Assembly (NCBI GenBank): GCA_036873135.1 | Contig: JAPTYO010000015.1 | Coordinates: 8,597,683 to 8,661,682, forward strand | From: Clarkia xantiana subsp. parviflora | Taxonomy: Eukaryota; Streptophyta; Magnoliopsida; Myrtales; Onagraceae | DNA length: 64,000 nt | Direction of reading: 5' to 3' | In this document: positions 12,111 through 22,830 of the stretch, one piece after another | Layout of the letters: each line of letters begins with the position of its first letter | How positions within the stretch are numbered: position 1 is the stretch's first letter | The notes under the pieces: model-generated | Told to the model about the DNA's origin: nothing | Databases searched by the model: none | Seen by the model: only the letters and a program-made list of their open reading frames with translations | Program-made: the position numbers and the translations under genes

Positions 12111-13563
12111 AATGTATTACCTCGCCAAGACAACTCTACTACGTACCAAGTGCCAGTGCCAAGTGCCCTCGTGTCAAGCGCCAGCGCCAAGTGCATTGCT
12201 ATACTATGGTCTTGCTTGTTACTATCTATAAACACGGCAAGTACTCGATACACTCATTATGCCATTCGTTCAGTTTAAACCAAGATGGCACTCATGACAC
12301 TTAGCGACGCACGTCTTAGTGTCACAACTACGGAAGTTATATCCATTACAACAAGGAGATCAATCCTATCATGCAAGTCCAATGTATACGGACAACTATG
12401 GTAACATAAGGTATGAAATATTACTAACGAGTGATCATGCATTTCTACAACGAACATGTCAGGTATGGACGACAAAATCCCAGGCAAGCAGAATATAAAC
12501 AAATGTTCAAGGGTCAACTCCTAAAGCAACCTCAACCCATAACACGGGAAGCAAACACTATGTACAAGTGTTTGTTATACTCCTGAAAATCAACCTGGCG
12601 CCACTCGCGAGGTGTCGTCATCTATAGCTTGCTCGGGGGCAACCTCCATAATCTCAGCAACGGTGATAACAAGGTTGATACCACTGTCATCATTTAACAA
12701 CATCTCATAATTGGCCTCATCAAGTGCCAAGCGGTGCAAAGCGTCAACATGTCCAACAATATAATCCGCGTAAGGACCTAACTTGTCAAAAGGAATGTCG
12801 GGGGCAAGAATACTCACCATGCGGATGTAATCCTCTGCGAATTCTCTCATCAGCTTATTCGACTTCACCTCGGCGGCAGCATCGACCGCACTAGCAAAGG
12901 CAGGAGTAGTCGAGTACTCAGCAAGTCCTTCCGCCTTGCCCGCCTTATAGCCCTCCTCACGCGCAGCACGCAACGCCACCTCATGCGCGTAACCATCCTC
13001 TGTGATCTTCTTCTCGAGGGCGACGATCTCTGCCTCAAGCTCTACAAGTTGAGCCCGACAAAAAGTATAGCGAGCCTCAAAATCTTCGGCCTTCGAGCTA
13101 AGGGTGCGCGCCTTCTCTTTGGATTGAGCAAGCTCGTGACGGACGGCGTCGCGCTTTTCAACTGCAGCTCGTTTCTCGCTTGTAAGCTCCATCACGAAGG
13201 ACGACATGTTCACCATGTCGGCAACGGCCTGAAAACAACGCAACAACAAACAGGGCATAAAGGTGTTACAACAACACATGCATTCATACAAATAGTGAAA
13301 AAGAGAAAATTTTATACTCATGGGAGCGAATTGAGTCAAGGCACTCTCAACATAGGCTTGCGCTTCCTCGTTAGTCGATGACCCAATACGTCGATCGCCA
13401 GGAGGGACGCACCTATGCAGCACTCGCACGCCCATCTCTGAACTGCTAAGTTTGAAGTCATTAGCAAATCGAGGACCACCGGTAGCAAAGGGCGTCAAAT
13501 CACCCCCAGAAATGTCGCCCTCCAGAGGACGAATCAAGTTAGCACGTCCAAGCACAGAGAGCG

Positions 13564-13648
13564 CTATAAAGCAAACAACAATAGAGATATGAAGACAGCA
13601 AGCAAAATAATACAAGGATAGCAAAAGAAAGAAGCGCGCAATACATAC
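13564..13648 (-). other. Intron in antisense gene
   Basis: Begins GTATGTATTG, ends GCTTTATAG, 85 bp, T-rich. The reading phase (1) is preserved between CTPRR upstream and LSVLGRANLIRPLEGD downstream. Confidence 0.65.
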
Positions 13649-13879
13649 CTCGGCGAGGGGTACACTCCTCCGCGGGTCGATCCCTCGACCGAGGGGCAGA
13701 AGGCGCCTCTGTGCGACCTTCCACTCATTTCCCTTTATCGCAGGAAGGAGTTTGGCTTGTCACACCGACCTTAGTGCGCTTGCGGTCACTCGAGGCACGC
13801 GTCGCCGCGTCGGACCTCTTAGCAGGTATGCTGGAGTTCAGAACAGGAACAACACGCTTAGTCATGTGAGCCGAGCGGC

Positions 13880-13956
13880 CTGCAAACAAAGACAAGTTAA
13901 GAAAAACAACACGGAAGAATAGTAAGACAAAAGAAAATCACAAGAAAATATCTTAC
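13880..13956 (-). other. Intron in antisense gene
   Basis: Begins GTAAGATATTTTC, ends TTTGTTTGCAG, 77 bp, T-rich. Removing it keeps the reading phase across the junction (phase 1), and both flanks are coding-like, whereas reading through hits stops. Confidence 0.7.
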
Positions 13957-15020
13957 TCATCAATCCCTTGCCACGGCCATGTTCGGAAGCCTTAGGATTT
14001 GAAGGAGCAGGAGACGGCGCGACCTTCCTAGCATAAGAAGTGACACGAGCAGGATCCTTCTGCAAGGACGAGCTTTTTCCATCAAACCAACCTACATCAC
14101 AACATAATAGGAAGTTATAAAGGCTCTTAGCATACCGAATCCTCAGAAGAAAGCACATGAATCCCTGCATCAATCAACTCCTGGTCTGATGCACGCAACA
14201 GACACTGATAAGTGCGCGCCTGCTGACATTGATATTTGTGCTTCAAGACCTTCCTATCCGCAGAAGAGAGTTCAGAGAAAGTAGGAGCAGGATCAGCCTC
14301 TGTAACATGCGTGGTATCCCAAGTAGTCCAAACATCACACAAAAAGAAGTACTGATGTCGCCAATGAGAACCGGAACGATCAGCCTACGCGGCAAGCCTG
14401 ACATCACTATCCCACTCTGCATCTCCAAGCCCAAGTGCCGTGAACTCATTCTCTTGCAAACAAGGCCCACGCATCTTCATGTTACACAACCCTGTTACAT
14501 CTGGACGCAGAAGTTGGTAGAAGCAACGGAAGATAACTGTAGAATAATGCCACGACTGCTGATAAAATAGTACTCGGAAACAAGTCCACATGCGGAGTCC
14601 AGCCGGCGCAAGATCCAAATGCGAGATCTGGTAAAATCGGCAGAGATCAACTAAGCCTGGAGAATAAGGAAAGTGCAAACCCTCCCGGATCTGCCCCAAG
14701 TAAACAGCGGACAAGTCATCTGGAGGTACCGTGGGTTGACCTTGGGTGAAGCCTGGGAGCACGTCGAAAGGAAATACAACTTCCAAGTATGGACAAAGGC
14801 CGGAGGAAGATGTGCCCCACATATACCGCTCCTCGTTTATCTGGTTGGTACAAAAATACTGTGTCACCTCTGTCGTCTCTGGTTCGGCTGCAGACTCTAG
14901 GGTGTGATCAGCACCGGCTCCTAACTCGCTGTTCGAAAGCGCTGTCAAGTTGGCCTCTAATTCGTCACTTACGTCTGAACATAAAGTAACTTGCGGAGTA
15001 GGAATAGGGGACCTACTCAT

Positions 15021-16950
15021 AACGACTATCTCAGATCAAGTGCAAGTGCGAACCCAAGAAGAACTGTCCTGTCGATCCAACCTGCAAGTGCAAATAACAA
15101 CTCGATCAACACAAGCATACGCTACAGTCACCCATGCGAACACTAAGTAACGAACACTCTCCATATGGAGACAACTACGTATCTACAAACTTGTAAGTCT
15201 CTATACATCACATAGCGAACATCCCCTGCAGAGGGGGCAACTCTATGTCGACATGGGTCTCGTCCCGACACCTACGTATTTTACGTGATCTACACACATC
15301 TACATGATACTAAGCATTTATTTAAGGTAACAAGTGCAAATATGATTATGGCACTAACATTTATACATGCATGTATTTTTCTAATTAATGCAAGACTACG
15401 ACATGTATATCGACGTACAAGGGAGAAATTCTAAGTGTTCAAGATACTACATCACGCACGCTATGATCTTGTATACAACAAGCAACGCGCGCAGTGAACA
15501 CGCGTGCAATGGTCACGTCCGCGATGTGTGTTCCTACCTACTCATATGATTAGTCAAGAGAAGATTAAATTCAATTTCTACAACAATCATGATTATGATA
15601 TCAAGTGGACGCATGCATGGGTTGACGACATGCTAGTCAAGAGCGTCAACTATCAAGAAATATTTTCTAAGTGTTTCACCGTGATAGCAGACGACAGACG
15701 ACAGATGTCAAGTAGTAAGCATCGACTACCAAGAAATATTTTCTAAGTGTTTCATCATGAAGGAGATAACAATGATCGACAATCGACTATCAACAATCAA
15801 CGTCAAGCATGTTTGAACACTATCTACATCATGGTGCCACATGTCAACAACGATCACCATACATGAGGGGAGTATTACTACTTACAATCATGTTTATAAA
15901 ATTTTCAGCACTTAGCCAAAATTTTGGCCTTTTTGTGGAACTAACTTCTTGTAGGAATTTTAACAAATACCTTGGGGGCATGCTAGAGTAAACAATTTCA
16001 AGAGACACTCAAGATCAAATTAGACCCAAGCAAGGTTGCAAATGGTTTAGCCATACCCAAAATTGAGCTCACCACCTCAAGCCGATCGGACCACCGTGAA
16101 AAACGCCGCCGGAAAATTTCGCCGCGCCGTGAAAGTAACGCGCCGCCGCTCCAGCTGCCGTGAGCCGCCCCCGTGCCACCGCAGCTCCTCACCGTCGTCC
16201 CTTCACCGTGGTGGTGATTAAATGTGGCCGGCCAAAGTGACTTGGTGTCCTAGTTTGATGACCCCAAGTTTATTCTCCTTTAAGAAATGAGAGTGGTCCT
16301 AAAAACTACTAAGTATGGAGGCTTAACTAGTGAATGCTCTCTCTCATTTCCATTAATAGTATTTATACCTATGGGTAATCATTGATCCCTCTATATTTTT
16401 TACAAGTCTTTAGTAGCATGACTAAGTGTTTTCACACCCTTTTTACAACATACGTCATTTTTAGACTCGACGTATGCAATCATGCTCATGTGTTACATAT
16501 CCACATTTTATCTGTTACCATCTTATATACCTTAAATCCATGATCGATATTTTCATCATTACATAATTGATTGCATGATTTTATTATCAATCACACGTCA
16601 TTGCATCATGCATGTCCTTATTACTTTAGATGCACCCGTCGCGCCCGTGTCGGACACGTCCATGTCTAACGCGTCCGCGATCGGTGCATTCTTATGAATG
16701 TCAACTTCCATTAACATGATTACATGTATTTGTAACTCTTCGCATACATTTATTGTATGTACACGTGTCTGCTCCGCTAACTATGTCAGTAGATATCAAA
16801 ATACTCGCAAGGAAAATTAAGGATAGGAAAAATCGAGGCCCGCGTGCCCAATCGATAATCAATCAACCTCCGAGGTCAGCACCGAACCTAAATTGAGAAT
16901 TTATCCTATCTTAAAATAGAGTCTAGCAAGGTTTGAACCATTACTTGACT
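15021..16950. other. Spacer between antisense gene and 3' LTR
   Basis: No coding sequence supported. It should contain the promoter of the minus-strand gene, but no convincing TATA box stands out. Holds a 76-bp-spaced direct repeat near 15.7 kb, a second purine-rich, GGGGGCA-containing tract near 15971 and a short GC-rich patch (16080-16200). Confidence 0.4.
15654..15754 (+). repeat. 25-bp direct repeat spaced 76 bp
   Basis: CAAGAAATATTTTCTAAGTG plus five bases occurs at 15654 and 15730. The 76-bp spacing equals the period of the tandem repeat at 11375. Confidence 0.65.
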
Positions 16951-16960
16951 CGGGGGCAAG
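16951..16960 (+). other. Polypurine tract of the gypsy element
   Basis: CGGGGGCAAG directly abuts the LTR start TGATAGATATC, as expected for plus-strand DNA priming. Confidence 0.75.
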
Positions 16961-17571
16961 TGATAGATATCTGCCCAATTCGGGTTCATTTTTACGTTGC
17001 ATGTCAAAATCACATAAACCGATCAAAACACGTTCCCGAGGGTCAAAACGGTCCAGACGCGCAACACACACGTCCGGATTGCCTTAGGCAATCCAGGGTG
17101 ATCCGGATTTCCCTAGGCGAACCATATCACGCCAGGATTGCCCAAATCCGACGTGATCCAAATCGTCGTCTGCAACATGCGTGTTCCATTTGTGTTCTTA
17201 CACTAAGTAAGAGTGTTCAAATAGCCAACCCTGATTAAACCAGACAACGGTTCACACTTTCTTTTAAACCGTTGTTGAACGGCACAAAAATCGGGGTCGG
17301 TTCTAAGGTTGCCTATAAAAGGGACCTAGGCCACCCATTTTATTCTTTATCTTCACTTGAGATTGGCTTAGGAGCTCTGACTTCTCTGTAACTTTCAATT
17401 TCTAGAATTCTTATTCAAGCATCAGAGAGGGCTCAACTAGCACCCCCCCCCCCCTCTCCGTGCTAGTTACTGCCCCGTGTGCAGGTTCGGATAGCTAGCG
17501 CGAAACAAGGTGCGCGAGTAGAAGGACCTAACACGGCGATCAACTAGAAGATTAAACAGTCCGTTACATCA
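16961..17571 (+). repeat. 3' LTR of the Tat-like gypsy element
   Basis: Starts TGATAGATATCTGCCCAATT and ends ...CCGTTACATCA; 611 bp. TATA box at 17314-17320 (CCTATAAAAGGG). A run of C at about 17442-17454 is followed by CTCTCCGTGCTAGTTACTGC. The minus-strand LTR at 58890-59492 shares the start (GATATCAGTCCAATTCGGG), the TATA region and the TACTGCCCC..GTGCAGG block, so the two are one family. Confidence 0.82.
17314..17320 (+). promoter_or_regulatory. TATA box of gypsy LTR
   Basis: TATAAAA in CCTATAAAAGGGACCTAGG. The homologous LTR at 58.9-59.5 kb has CTATTTATAGGGGCCTAGG (minus strand) in the same position. Confidence 0.6.
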
Positions 17572-19242
17572 AGCGGATCTGGACGAAACAGATATTATCT
17601 GTAAGATATTTATCCGCAATTATTTATCTGTAAGATAACTATCTACAGATATTATCTCTTATTATTTAGGGATAGTTATCTGTATATATTTATCCGTAGT
17701 AATTTATATGTAAGTTATTTTAGTTTTTAAGAGTTCCTATCTATAATCTAGTATAAATATGAGTCCAGTTCTACATGTAAAACACACATAGAAATAACAA
17801 ACTTTTATCGTGATAGATACTAAGTTTTGTACTTTTATCAGCTTTGCTAACTTTATTATTATATTATTGTTATTGTTATTATATCTAGTATTGGTTGTAT
17901 AGTGATTTCAACGATCCAGCACCAGCCATCCTCGCCCTCATAGCCTTGCCCTCCCAACCTTTTGTGCGTAATAGCAGACTAGAGACGAATTGATCTTCAT
18001 TTATTCACAAGGGAATAATAAGTAAAAACCGTCTTAATTTTGCTCCGAGCGTCAGTTTGGTGTCTGGATTTTAAAATGTTGATAAATAGTGTCCCAATTT
18101 TCTGTTTTGTTTCTATTTAGTTTTTCGTTAGTTTTTGGGGTTAATTTCAACAGATTGAGTTGAAAATACTATTTTGCCCTTTTTTTTTAAAGCCTCCAAT
18201 TCCAGCCACCACCCCGGCTCCAGCCACCCACCTCCAACTCTGGCCACCCACCTCCAGCCACCCACCTCCAATCAGTCGGAATCGGCCGGAATTGACCGGG
18301 AATTGGCCAAAATCGGCCGGAACCCTAAATCCTGAATCGGAGCTCCTTAACCCTAAATCCGCCGGAATAGGCCGTAATCGGCCGGAATCGGGACGGGTTT
18401 GGTCGTTATCGTCCGGAATCGGGTTGGGTTTGGCCGTAATTGGCCAGAATCGGGGTGGGTTGGCCGTAAGTGGCCGGAATCGGTGTGGGTTTGCCCGTAA
18501 TCGGCCGGAATCGGGCTGGATTTGGCCGCATTAGGCCGGAATCGGGGTGGGTCTGGCCGGAATAAGCCGGAACCCTAATTCTGGTAAGGATTATTTTTGG
18601 AATTTTGAAAATTGTTCACCCACGTGACAATCACGTGACCAGATTCCGTTCAACTTAACCCCAAAATTTAACGGAGACACCAAATAGCAACATATATGAA
18701 AATTGGGACATTAAATTTCAACATCAGACACCAAACTGACTCATATGTTAAAATTGGGATAGTTTTTAGTTTCTATTACCTATTCACAATTCTGGTTAGG
18801 GGAGCTCTTAAGCTTTAAATTTTTTTATCCATCGACCATGGATTCAAATTTAAAGCTGCTAACCTATAACAATGTTATCATAATCATGACTTTACTTAAT
18901 TAAATCATTTTATAATCCAATCTTAACTATAGGTTTTACATGTTTTCTCTCCAGCCATGATTTCTTGATTTTGTTATTTCTTAACTAATAACTTAGGGTT
19001 TATTGTTTCTTTTATTATTATAATGAATTTTCTAAACAACATAGGTTAGGTTAATTTAATTGATTAAACAGTGATTTATCAACCAGTTGATATTAATTTG
19101 TTTAGCTAATTACATAAAAAAAAATAAATAAATAGAAGATGGCAATTCGTAAATTGAGTATCAAAAGGGCGTGATTAAATCCATGTATTTTAATTCGTAA
19201 CTGAATCCCCAAATTCGATTTTTTGATCGTAGACCGAGTTAA
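17572..19242 (+). repeat. Gypsy-like LTR, copy A (truncated at both ends)
   Basis: Matches copy B (20673-22830) over 17589-18010 and 18790 to about 18975: TATCTGTAAGATA words, a TATA-like CTAGTATAAATATG, TTCAACGATCCA.CACCAGCC, and GGATTCAAATT.AAAG.TGC. Its last 100 bases (GGGCGTGATTAAA, GATCGTAGACCGAGTTAAT) match 63840-63945, tying all three to one LTR family. The left end is cut at the end of the Tat-like LTR and the right end by a copia LTR. Confidence 0.65.
18011..18780. mobile_element. Mutator-like non-autonomous element
   Basis: Flanked by a perfect 9-bp duplication TATTCACAA (18002-18010 and 18781-18789). Copy B of the host repeat has the same site once and uninterrupted, proving insertion. 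Terminal inverted repeats of about 31 bp: GGGAATAATAAGTAAAAACC at the left, GGTAATAGAAACTAAAAACT as reverse complement of the right end. A 9-bp duplication fits Mutator-like elements. The centre is GC-rich with a degenerate GGCCGGAATCGGG(G/T)TGGGTTTGG-type repeat. A 124-codon frame across it is low-complexity and not credible as a gene. Confidence 0.85.
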
Positions 19243-19765
19243 TGTTGGATTACGAGGACGTAATCTACGCAGCGGAATTAGTACACATACCTTTTTGCTT
19301 TCCTGCCCAAGAACAATGTGGAGGTTGTTCTGATCCTCCGGTCGAAACCACGTGCAAGTTCTTCGTTGTAAGAAGTCACACGCGATGTAGCTCCACAACA
19401 AGACCTCTGATCGATTCTTCAACGGAGATGGAACCTCGGACCAGATGTGATGGTGCCGAAATTTAACTAAGGGAAACAAGTGTTCTCAATGGAGATGCTT
19501 GTTATTATGAATGAGTGAATAAACCCTTAGCAGACACCCCTATATATAGTATTGGTGGAGTTGCCAAAAGGCAACTCCAACCAATGTGGTATAGGGTGGC
19601 CGGCCTAATTGCATGTATAAGGGGGAGACCCAATTTTGGGCTTCCCTTGTCAATTACTATTTGGATTTGGCCCAATTAGCCCAGATTGACAATTACCTAA
19701 TTAACTTAGGTAATTCCCTTAATTAACGGGCTCCTATTACGGCGCCACGTCACCATATACTAACA
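19243..19765 (-). repeat. Copia LTR (minus), solo or truncated
   Basis: Reads TGTTAGTATATGGTGACGTG on the minus strand from 19765 and ends CCAACA at 19243. It lacks about 35 bp present in the copies at 2234 and 45167. No target duplication: the left flank is GTTAA, the right flank AAGGC, where a minisatellite begins. A deletion or recombination therefore followed insertion. Confidence 0.82.
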
Positions 19766-20555
19766 AAGGCACTGCCAACAGGGGCACCTCCTATCAAGGC
19801 TTTACTTTTCCACCTCCACTGGAGGCTTTACTTTCTGCACCACCAACGGAGGCACCGCCAACGGAGGCACCGCCAACAGGGGCACCGCCGACCGAGGCTT
19901 TACTTTTCCACACGCCACTGGAGGCTTTACTTTCTGCACCGCCAACGGAGGCACTGCCAACAGGGGCATCACCGATCGATGCTTTACTTTCTGCACGCCA
20001 CTAGAGCCTTTAGTTTCTGCACCGCCAATGGAGGCTCTGCCAACGGGGGCACCGCCGACAGAGGCTTTACTTTTCCGCACGCCAACGGAGGCACCGCCAA
20101 CAGGGGCAACGCCGATCGAGGCATTACTTTTCCGTACTACCAACGGAGGCAGCGCTCGCCGACATAGGATCTATTTTCCACACCGCCAACAGGGGCACAC
20201 CGCCCACAAAGGCACGCCAACATAGGCACCACACCGCCAACAGGGGCACCGCCAAAAGGGGCACACCACCTACAGGGGCACACCGCCAACAGAGGCACGC
20301 CAACAGGGGCACGCCAATGGAGGAACCGCCAACAGGGGCACCGTCAAAAGAGGTTTTATTTTTCCGCACCGTCAACGGAAGCATCGCCAACAGGGGCACC
20401 GCCGACAGAGGCTCTACTTTCTGCACCGTCAAAGTAGGCACTCCAACAGGGGCACCACCGACCGAGGCTTTACTTTTTTACACTGCCAACGGAGGCACCG
20501 CCAACAGGGGCAACACCGACAGAGGTTTTTATCGTTTCTGCACTAGTCAAAATAA
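19766..20555. repeat. Minisatellite with 15-bp unit ACCGCCAACRGRGGC
   Basis: GC-rich array with variants ACCGCCAACGGAGGC, ACCGCCAACAGGGGC and ACCGCCGACCGAGGC, punctuated by CTTTACTTTTCC/CTTTACTTTCTGC blocks in a higher-order pattern. Because the unit is a multiple of three and poor in stops, frames stay open on both strands (for example 19802-20143 minus, 20028-20225 plus). No start context or domain supports a protein. Confidence 0.88.
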
Positions 20556-20672
20556 GCATATGAGCCACCTTTAAGACTTCAAAATAGAAGAAGGCAAAAT
20601 CGGTGTTTTCTTGTGTTTGGGCATGCCCCCTCAAACAAGTTCTATGGTGGCATGTTGAAAGAGGGGCAAACT
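20556..20672 (+). other. 3' internal end of a gypsy-like element with polypurine tract
   Basis: GAAAGAGGGGCAAAC (about 20657-20671) looks like a polypurine tract. The following TTTACACACTCGATTTTGACC resembles the plant gypsy LTR start TGTA.ACACCT.GATTTTGACC. Nothing else coding is seen. Confidence 0.45.
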
Positions 20673-21321
20673 TTACACACTCGATTTTGACCCGGATGTA
20701 CCGTCGTTACACATGACGCGTCATTTCCAGATGTATCACATCACGAAGTGTTCAAAAATGCTCATGTGCATATTAGCGTAATTAAATAAATATATATTTT
20801 TAAAATATCTCGGATATATTTGAAATATACATTTATATGTAATAGTTATTCATTTGTAAAATAATTATCTACAGATATTATCTGTAAGATATTTATTCGC
20901 AATTATTTATCTGTAAGATAATTATATACATATATTATCTCCTATTATTTAGGGATAATTATCTGTATATATTTATCCGTAGTAATTTATCTGTAAGTTG
21001 TTTTAGTATTTAAGAAATTTTATCTATAATCTAGTATAAATGGGGTCCAGTTATACATGTAAAACAAATATAGAAATAACACCGTATATTTTAAGAAATA
21101 TCGTGATAGTATACTAAGTTTTGTACTTTTATCAAATTTGCTTACTTTTATTGTTATTATATCTAGTATTGTTTGTATAGTGATTTCAACGATCCATCAC
21201 CAGCCATCCTCGCCCTCCTAACCTTTCGTGCGTAATAGCTAGCTAGAGACGAATTGATCTTCATTTATTCACAATTATGGTAAGGGGAGCTCTTAAGCCT
21301 TTAATTTTTTATCCATCGATC

Positions 21322-22696
21322 CAGGGGCGGACCTAGGTAGAGCCGAGGGTGTGCAGTCGCACCCGCTCAACTTTGTATAATTTTTATAAATTTAGTGTAT
21401 ATACTATTGAGTGCGTTAATTTTGCACCCTCTCAAAAAATGAAATGTTGCACCCTTGACTTCTCGCTTAAATATAAAAGTGGTTCAACATTAAATATAAA
21501 TAAAAATATTACGAATAAATATTACATATTACTATTTACCATAAAATGTATGTATAGTATATACCTAAAAAGACTATATCTATATCTAACTAGTTAGGTA
21601 ACAAGATATATGTCGGAAAAAAAACTAATAATACATGTAATAGTAATTATCAAAGAAGATGGTGCAAGTTCATATCGAAGAGCAGAAGCAAATAGACTCT
21701 TAGAATCCATGCAATCATTTGAATTTGTTTTCACATTGCATTTGATGAAGACCGTTTGATAACAAACGAATTGTCACAGGCTTTGCAGATGAAAGATCAA
21801 GATATTGTTAATGCGATGGGGATGGTTGATGCTTCTAAGGAAGGCTTGCATGCCATGAGAGATGAATGATGAGATGCTTTACTGATTGAAGTCTCCTTAT
21901 TTTGTAAGGAACATGATATTGATGTTCCTAACATGAATGAATTATTTATATCTAATGGGTGACGAAGACGTGAAGCTCAACAGATGCTTAATTTGGATCG
22001 ATATCGCGCAGGTTTGTTCTATGTTATTCTTGATAGGCAACTCCAAGAGTTAAATGCTCGATTTAATGAGGTGAGTACAAAGTTGCTTGTTTGTGTGGCA
22101 TGTTTCAGTCCGGAGAATAACTTTTCAGCATTTGACAAGGACAAGTTGATACGTCTTGCTCAGTTTTATTCGTGTGAATTCTCTCAGATTGAGTTGATGG
22201 CACTTGATAATCAACTTCAGGCGAACATTGTTAATGTACGAAGAAGTGACGACTTTTCAAGGATAACATCGATCTCTACCTTGGCAGAGAAGGTAGCTGT
22301 CACGAAGAGAAGTATGTGCTATCCTCTGGTTTATTTGCTCTTGAAATTGGCGTTACTTTTACCTGTGGTTACTGCAACTGTAGAAAGAGCTTTCTCCGCT
22401 ATGAAATTTGTGAAACAAGATTTCGAAACCGAATGGGAGATGATTACATGAGTGATTGCTTGGTGACTTTCATTGAGAAAGATGTATTTGACTCCATTGA
22501 TAATGAATCCGTTATGTTACATTTTCAAAGTATGAAAACTCGTATGAGAATATTGTAATTAGTTTGTGTTTTACCTTAATGAATCTAGTTTATTTATTGG
22601 CTTTTTATTTATTATTAATATTTATATGCAACATTTTCTTTTAAAAAAATTGATCAATCTTGCACCCCCTAGTCTCGGGTCCTGGGTCCGCCACTG
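21322..22696 (+). mobile_element. hAT transposon, internally decayed
   Basis: Perfect 8-bp target duplication CATCGATC (21314-21321 and 22697-22704). Terminal inverted repeats CAGGGGCGGACCTAGG and, as reverse complement of the right end, CAGTGGCGGACCCAGG. Copy A of the host repeat carries the site uninterrupted (CATCGACCATGG). 1375 bp, carrying the C-terminal third of a hAT transposase, so it is a deletion derivative. Confidence 0.92.
21640..22558 (+). pseudogene. hAT transposase C-terminal fragment
   Basis: Frames give EVSLFCKEHDIDVPNMNELF, LNLDRYRAGLFYVILDRQLQ, and the hAT dimerisation region LLPVVTATVERAFSAMK, continued after a frameshift (about 22410-22430) by NRMGDDYMSDCLVTFIEKDVF. This matches the TTF-type zinc finger/hAT family C-terminus. 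Stops occur before 21984 (for example at 21868-21870 and 21960-21962). The N-terminal BED/TTF finger and catalytic part are missing. Confidence 0.85.
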
Positions 22697-22830
22697 CATC
22701 GATCATGGATTCAAATTCAAAGTTGCTAACCTATAACAATGTTATCATAATCATGACTTTACTTAGTTAAATCATTTTATAATCCAATCGTAACTATAGG
22801 TTTTACATGTTTCCTCTCCGCCATGTTTTC

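Larger units (their letters stand above)
10771..12589. other. Non-coding, repeat-rich middle of the gypsy element
   Basis: No supported reading frame. Contains two sets of imperfect tandem repeats (listed separately) and many short CGACAT/TACAA words. The position between gag-protease and the antisense gene is where pol would be in a complete element. Confidence 0.5.
12590..15020 (-). pseudogene. Spliced antisense gene (aORF) of the gypsy element, Transposase_28-like
   Basis: Minus-strand coding segments run from ATG at 15020. Segment 1 (15020-14136) contains a putative gypsy-type transposon domain: IREGLHFPYSPGLVDLCRFY and LAPAGLRMWTCF. It has one in-frame TAG at 14385-14387. Later segments are separated by intron-like GT...AG blocks: about 14135-14092 (short, phase uncertain), 13956-13880, 13648-13564 and a weaker one near 13318-13229. 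The last segment (to a stop at 12590) is a Glu/Lys/Ala-rich coiled coil (about 150 residues) with an acidic C-terminus. A TGA stands at 13725-13727. Total about 700 codons. Function unknown; proteins of this type accompany plant gypsy elements and have no proven transposase activity. Orientation opposite to gag implies its own promoter upstream of 15020. Confidence 0.72.
7947..17571 (+). mobile_element. 5'-truncated non-autonomous Ty3/gypsy element, Tat/Retand type
   Basis: Order seen: gag-protease (7947-10261), tandem-repeat-rich spacer, antisense gene on the minus strand (12590-15020), spacer, polypurine tract (16951-16960) and LTR (16961-17571). No reverse transcriptase, RNase H or integrase motif occurs anywhere in it. 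Tat-lineage gypsy elements are known to carry extra antisense reading frames and tandem repeats between pol and the 3' LTR; this copy fits that plan but has lost or never had pol. Its 5' LTR and primer site are missing, replaced by copia RT. The assignment to Tat is by gag-protease style and layout, not by RT phylogeny. Confidence 0.75.
20673..22830 (+). repeat. Gypsy-like LTR, copy B, interrupted by a hAT element
   Basis: Begins near the degenerate TTTACACACTCGATTTTG and shares copy A's TATCTGTAAGATA, CTAGTATAAATGGGG and TCAACGATCCA blocks. A hAT element occupies 21322-22696. The right end is cut at 22830 by the copia A LTR. A and B probably represent the 5' and 3' LTRs of one gutted element or two nearby copies. 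Confidence 0.6.

Noticed and set aside
18160..18534. 124-codon Pro/Gly/Arg-rich frame
   Set aside because: Spans the GGCCGGAATCGGG repeat inside the Mutator-like element; low complexity and no homology recognised.
19802..20574. Several 60-113-codon frames on both strands in the GC-rich array
   Set aside because: All follow from a stop-poor 15-bp repeat; open in many frames, no domain and no start context.
17572..22830. A single short TRIM-type element with copies A and B as its LTRs
   Set aside because: The repeats are too long and match the 62756 gypsy-like LTR; the interior is a copia LTR plus a minisatellite, not a TRIM interior.
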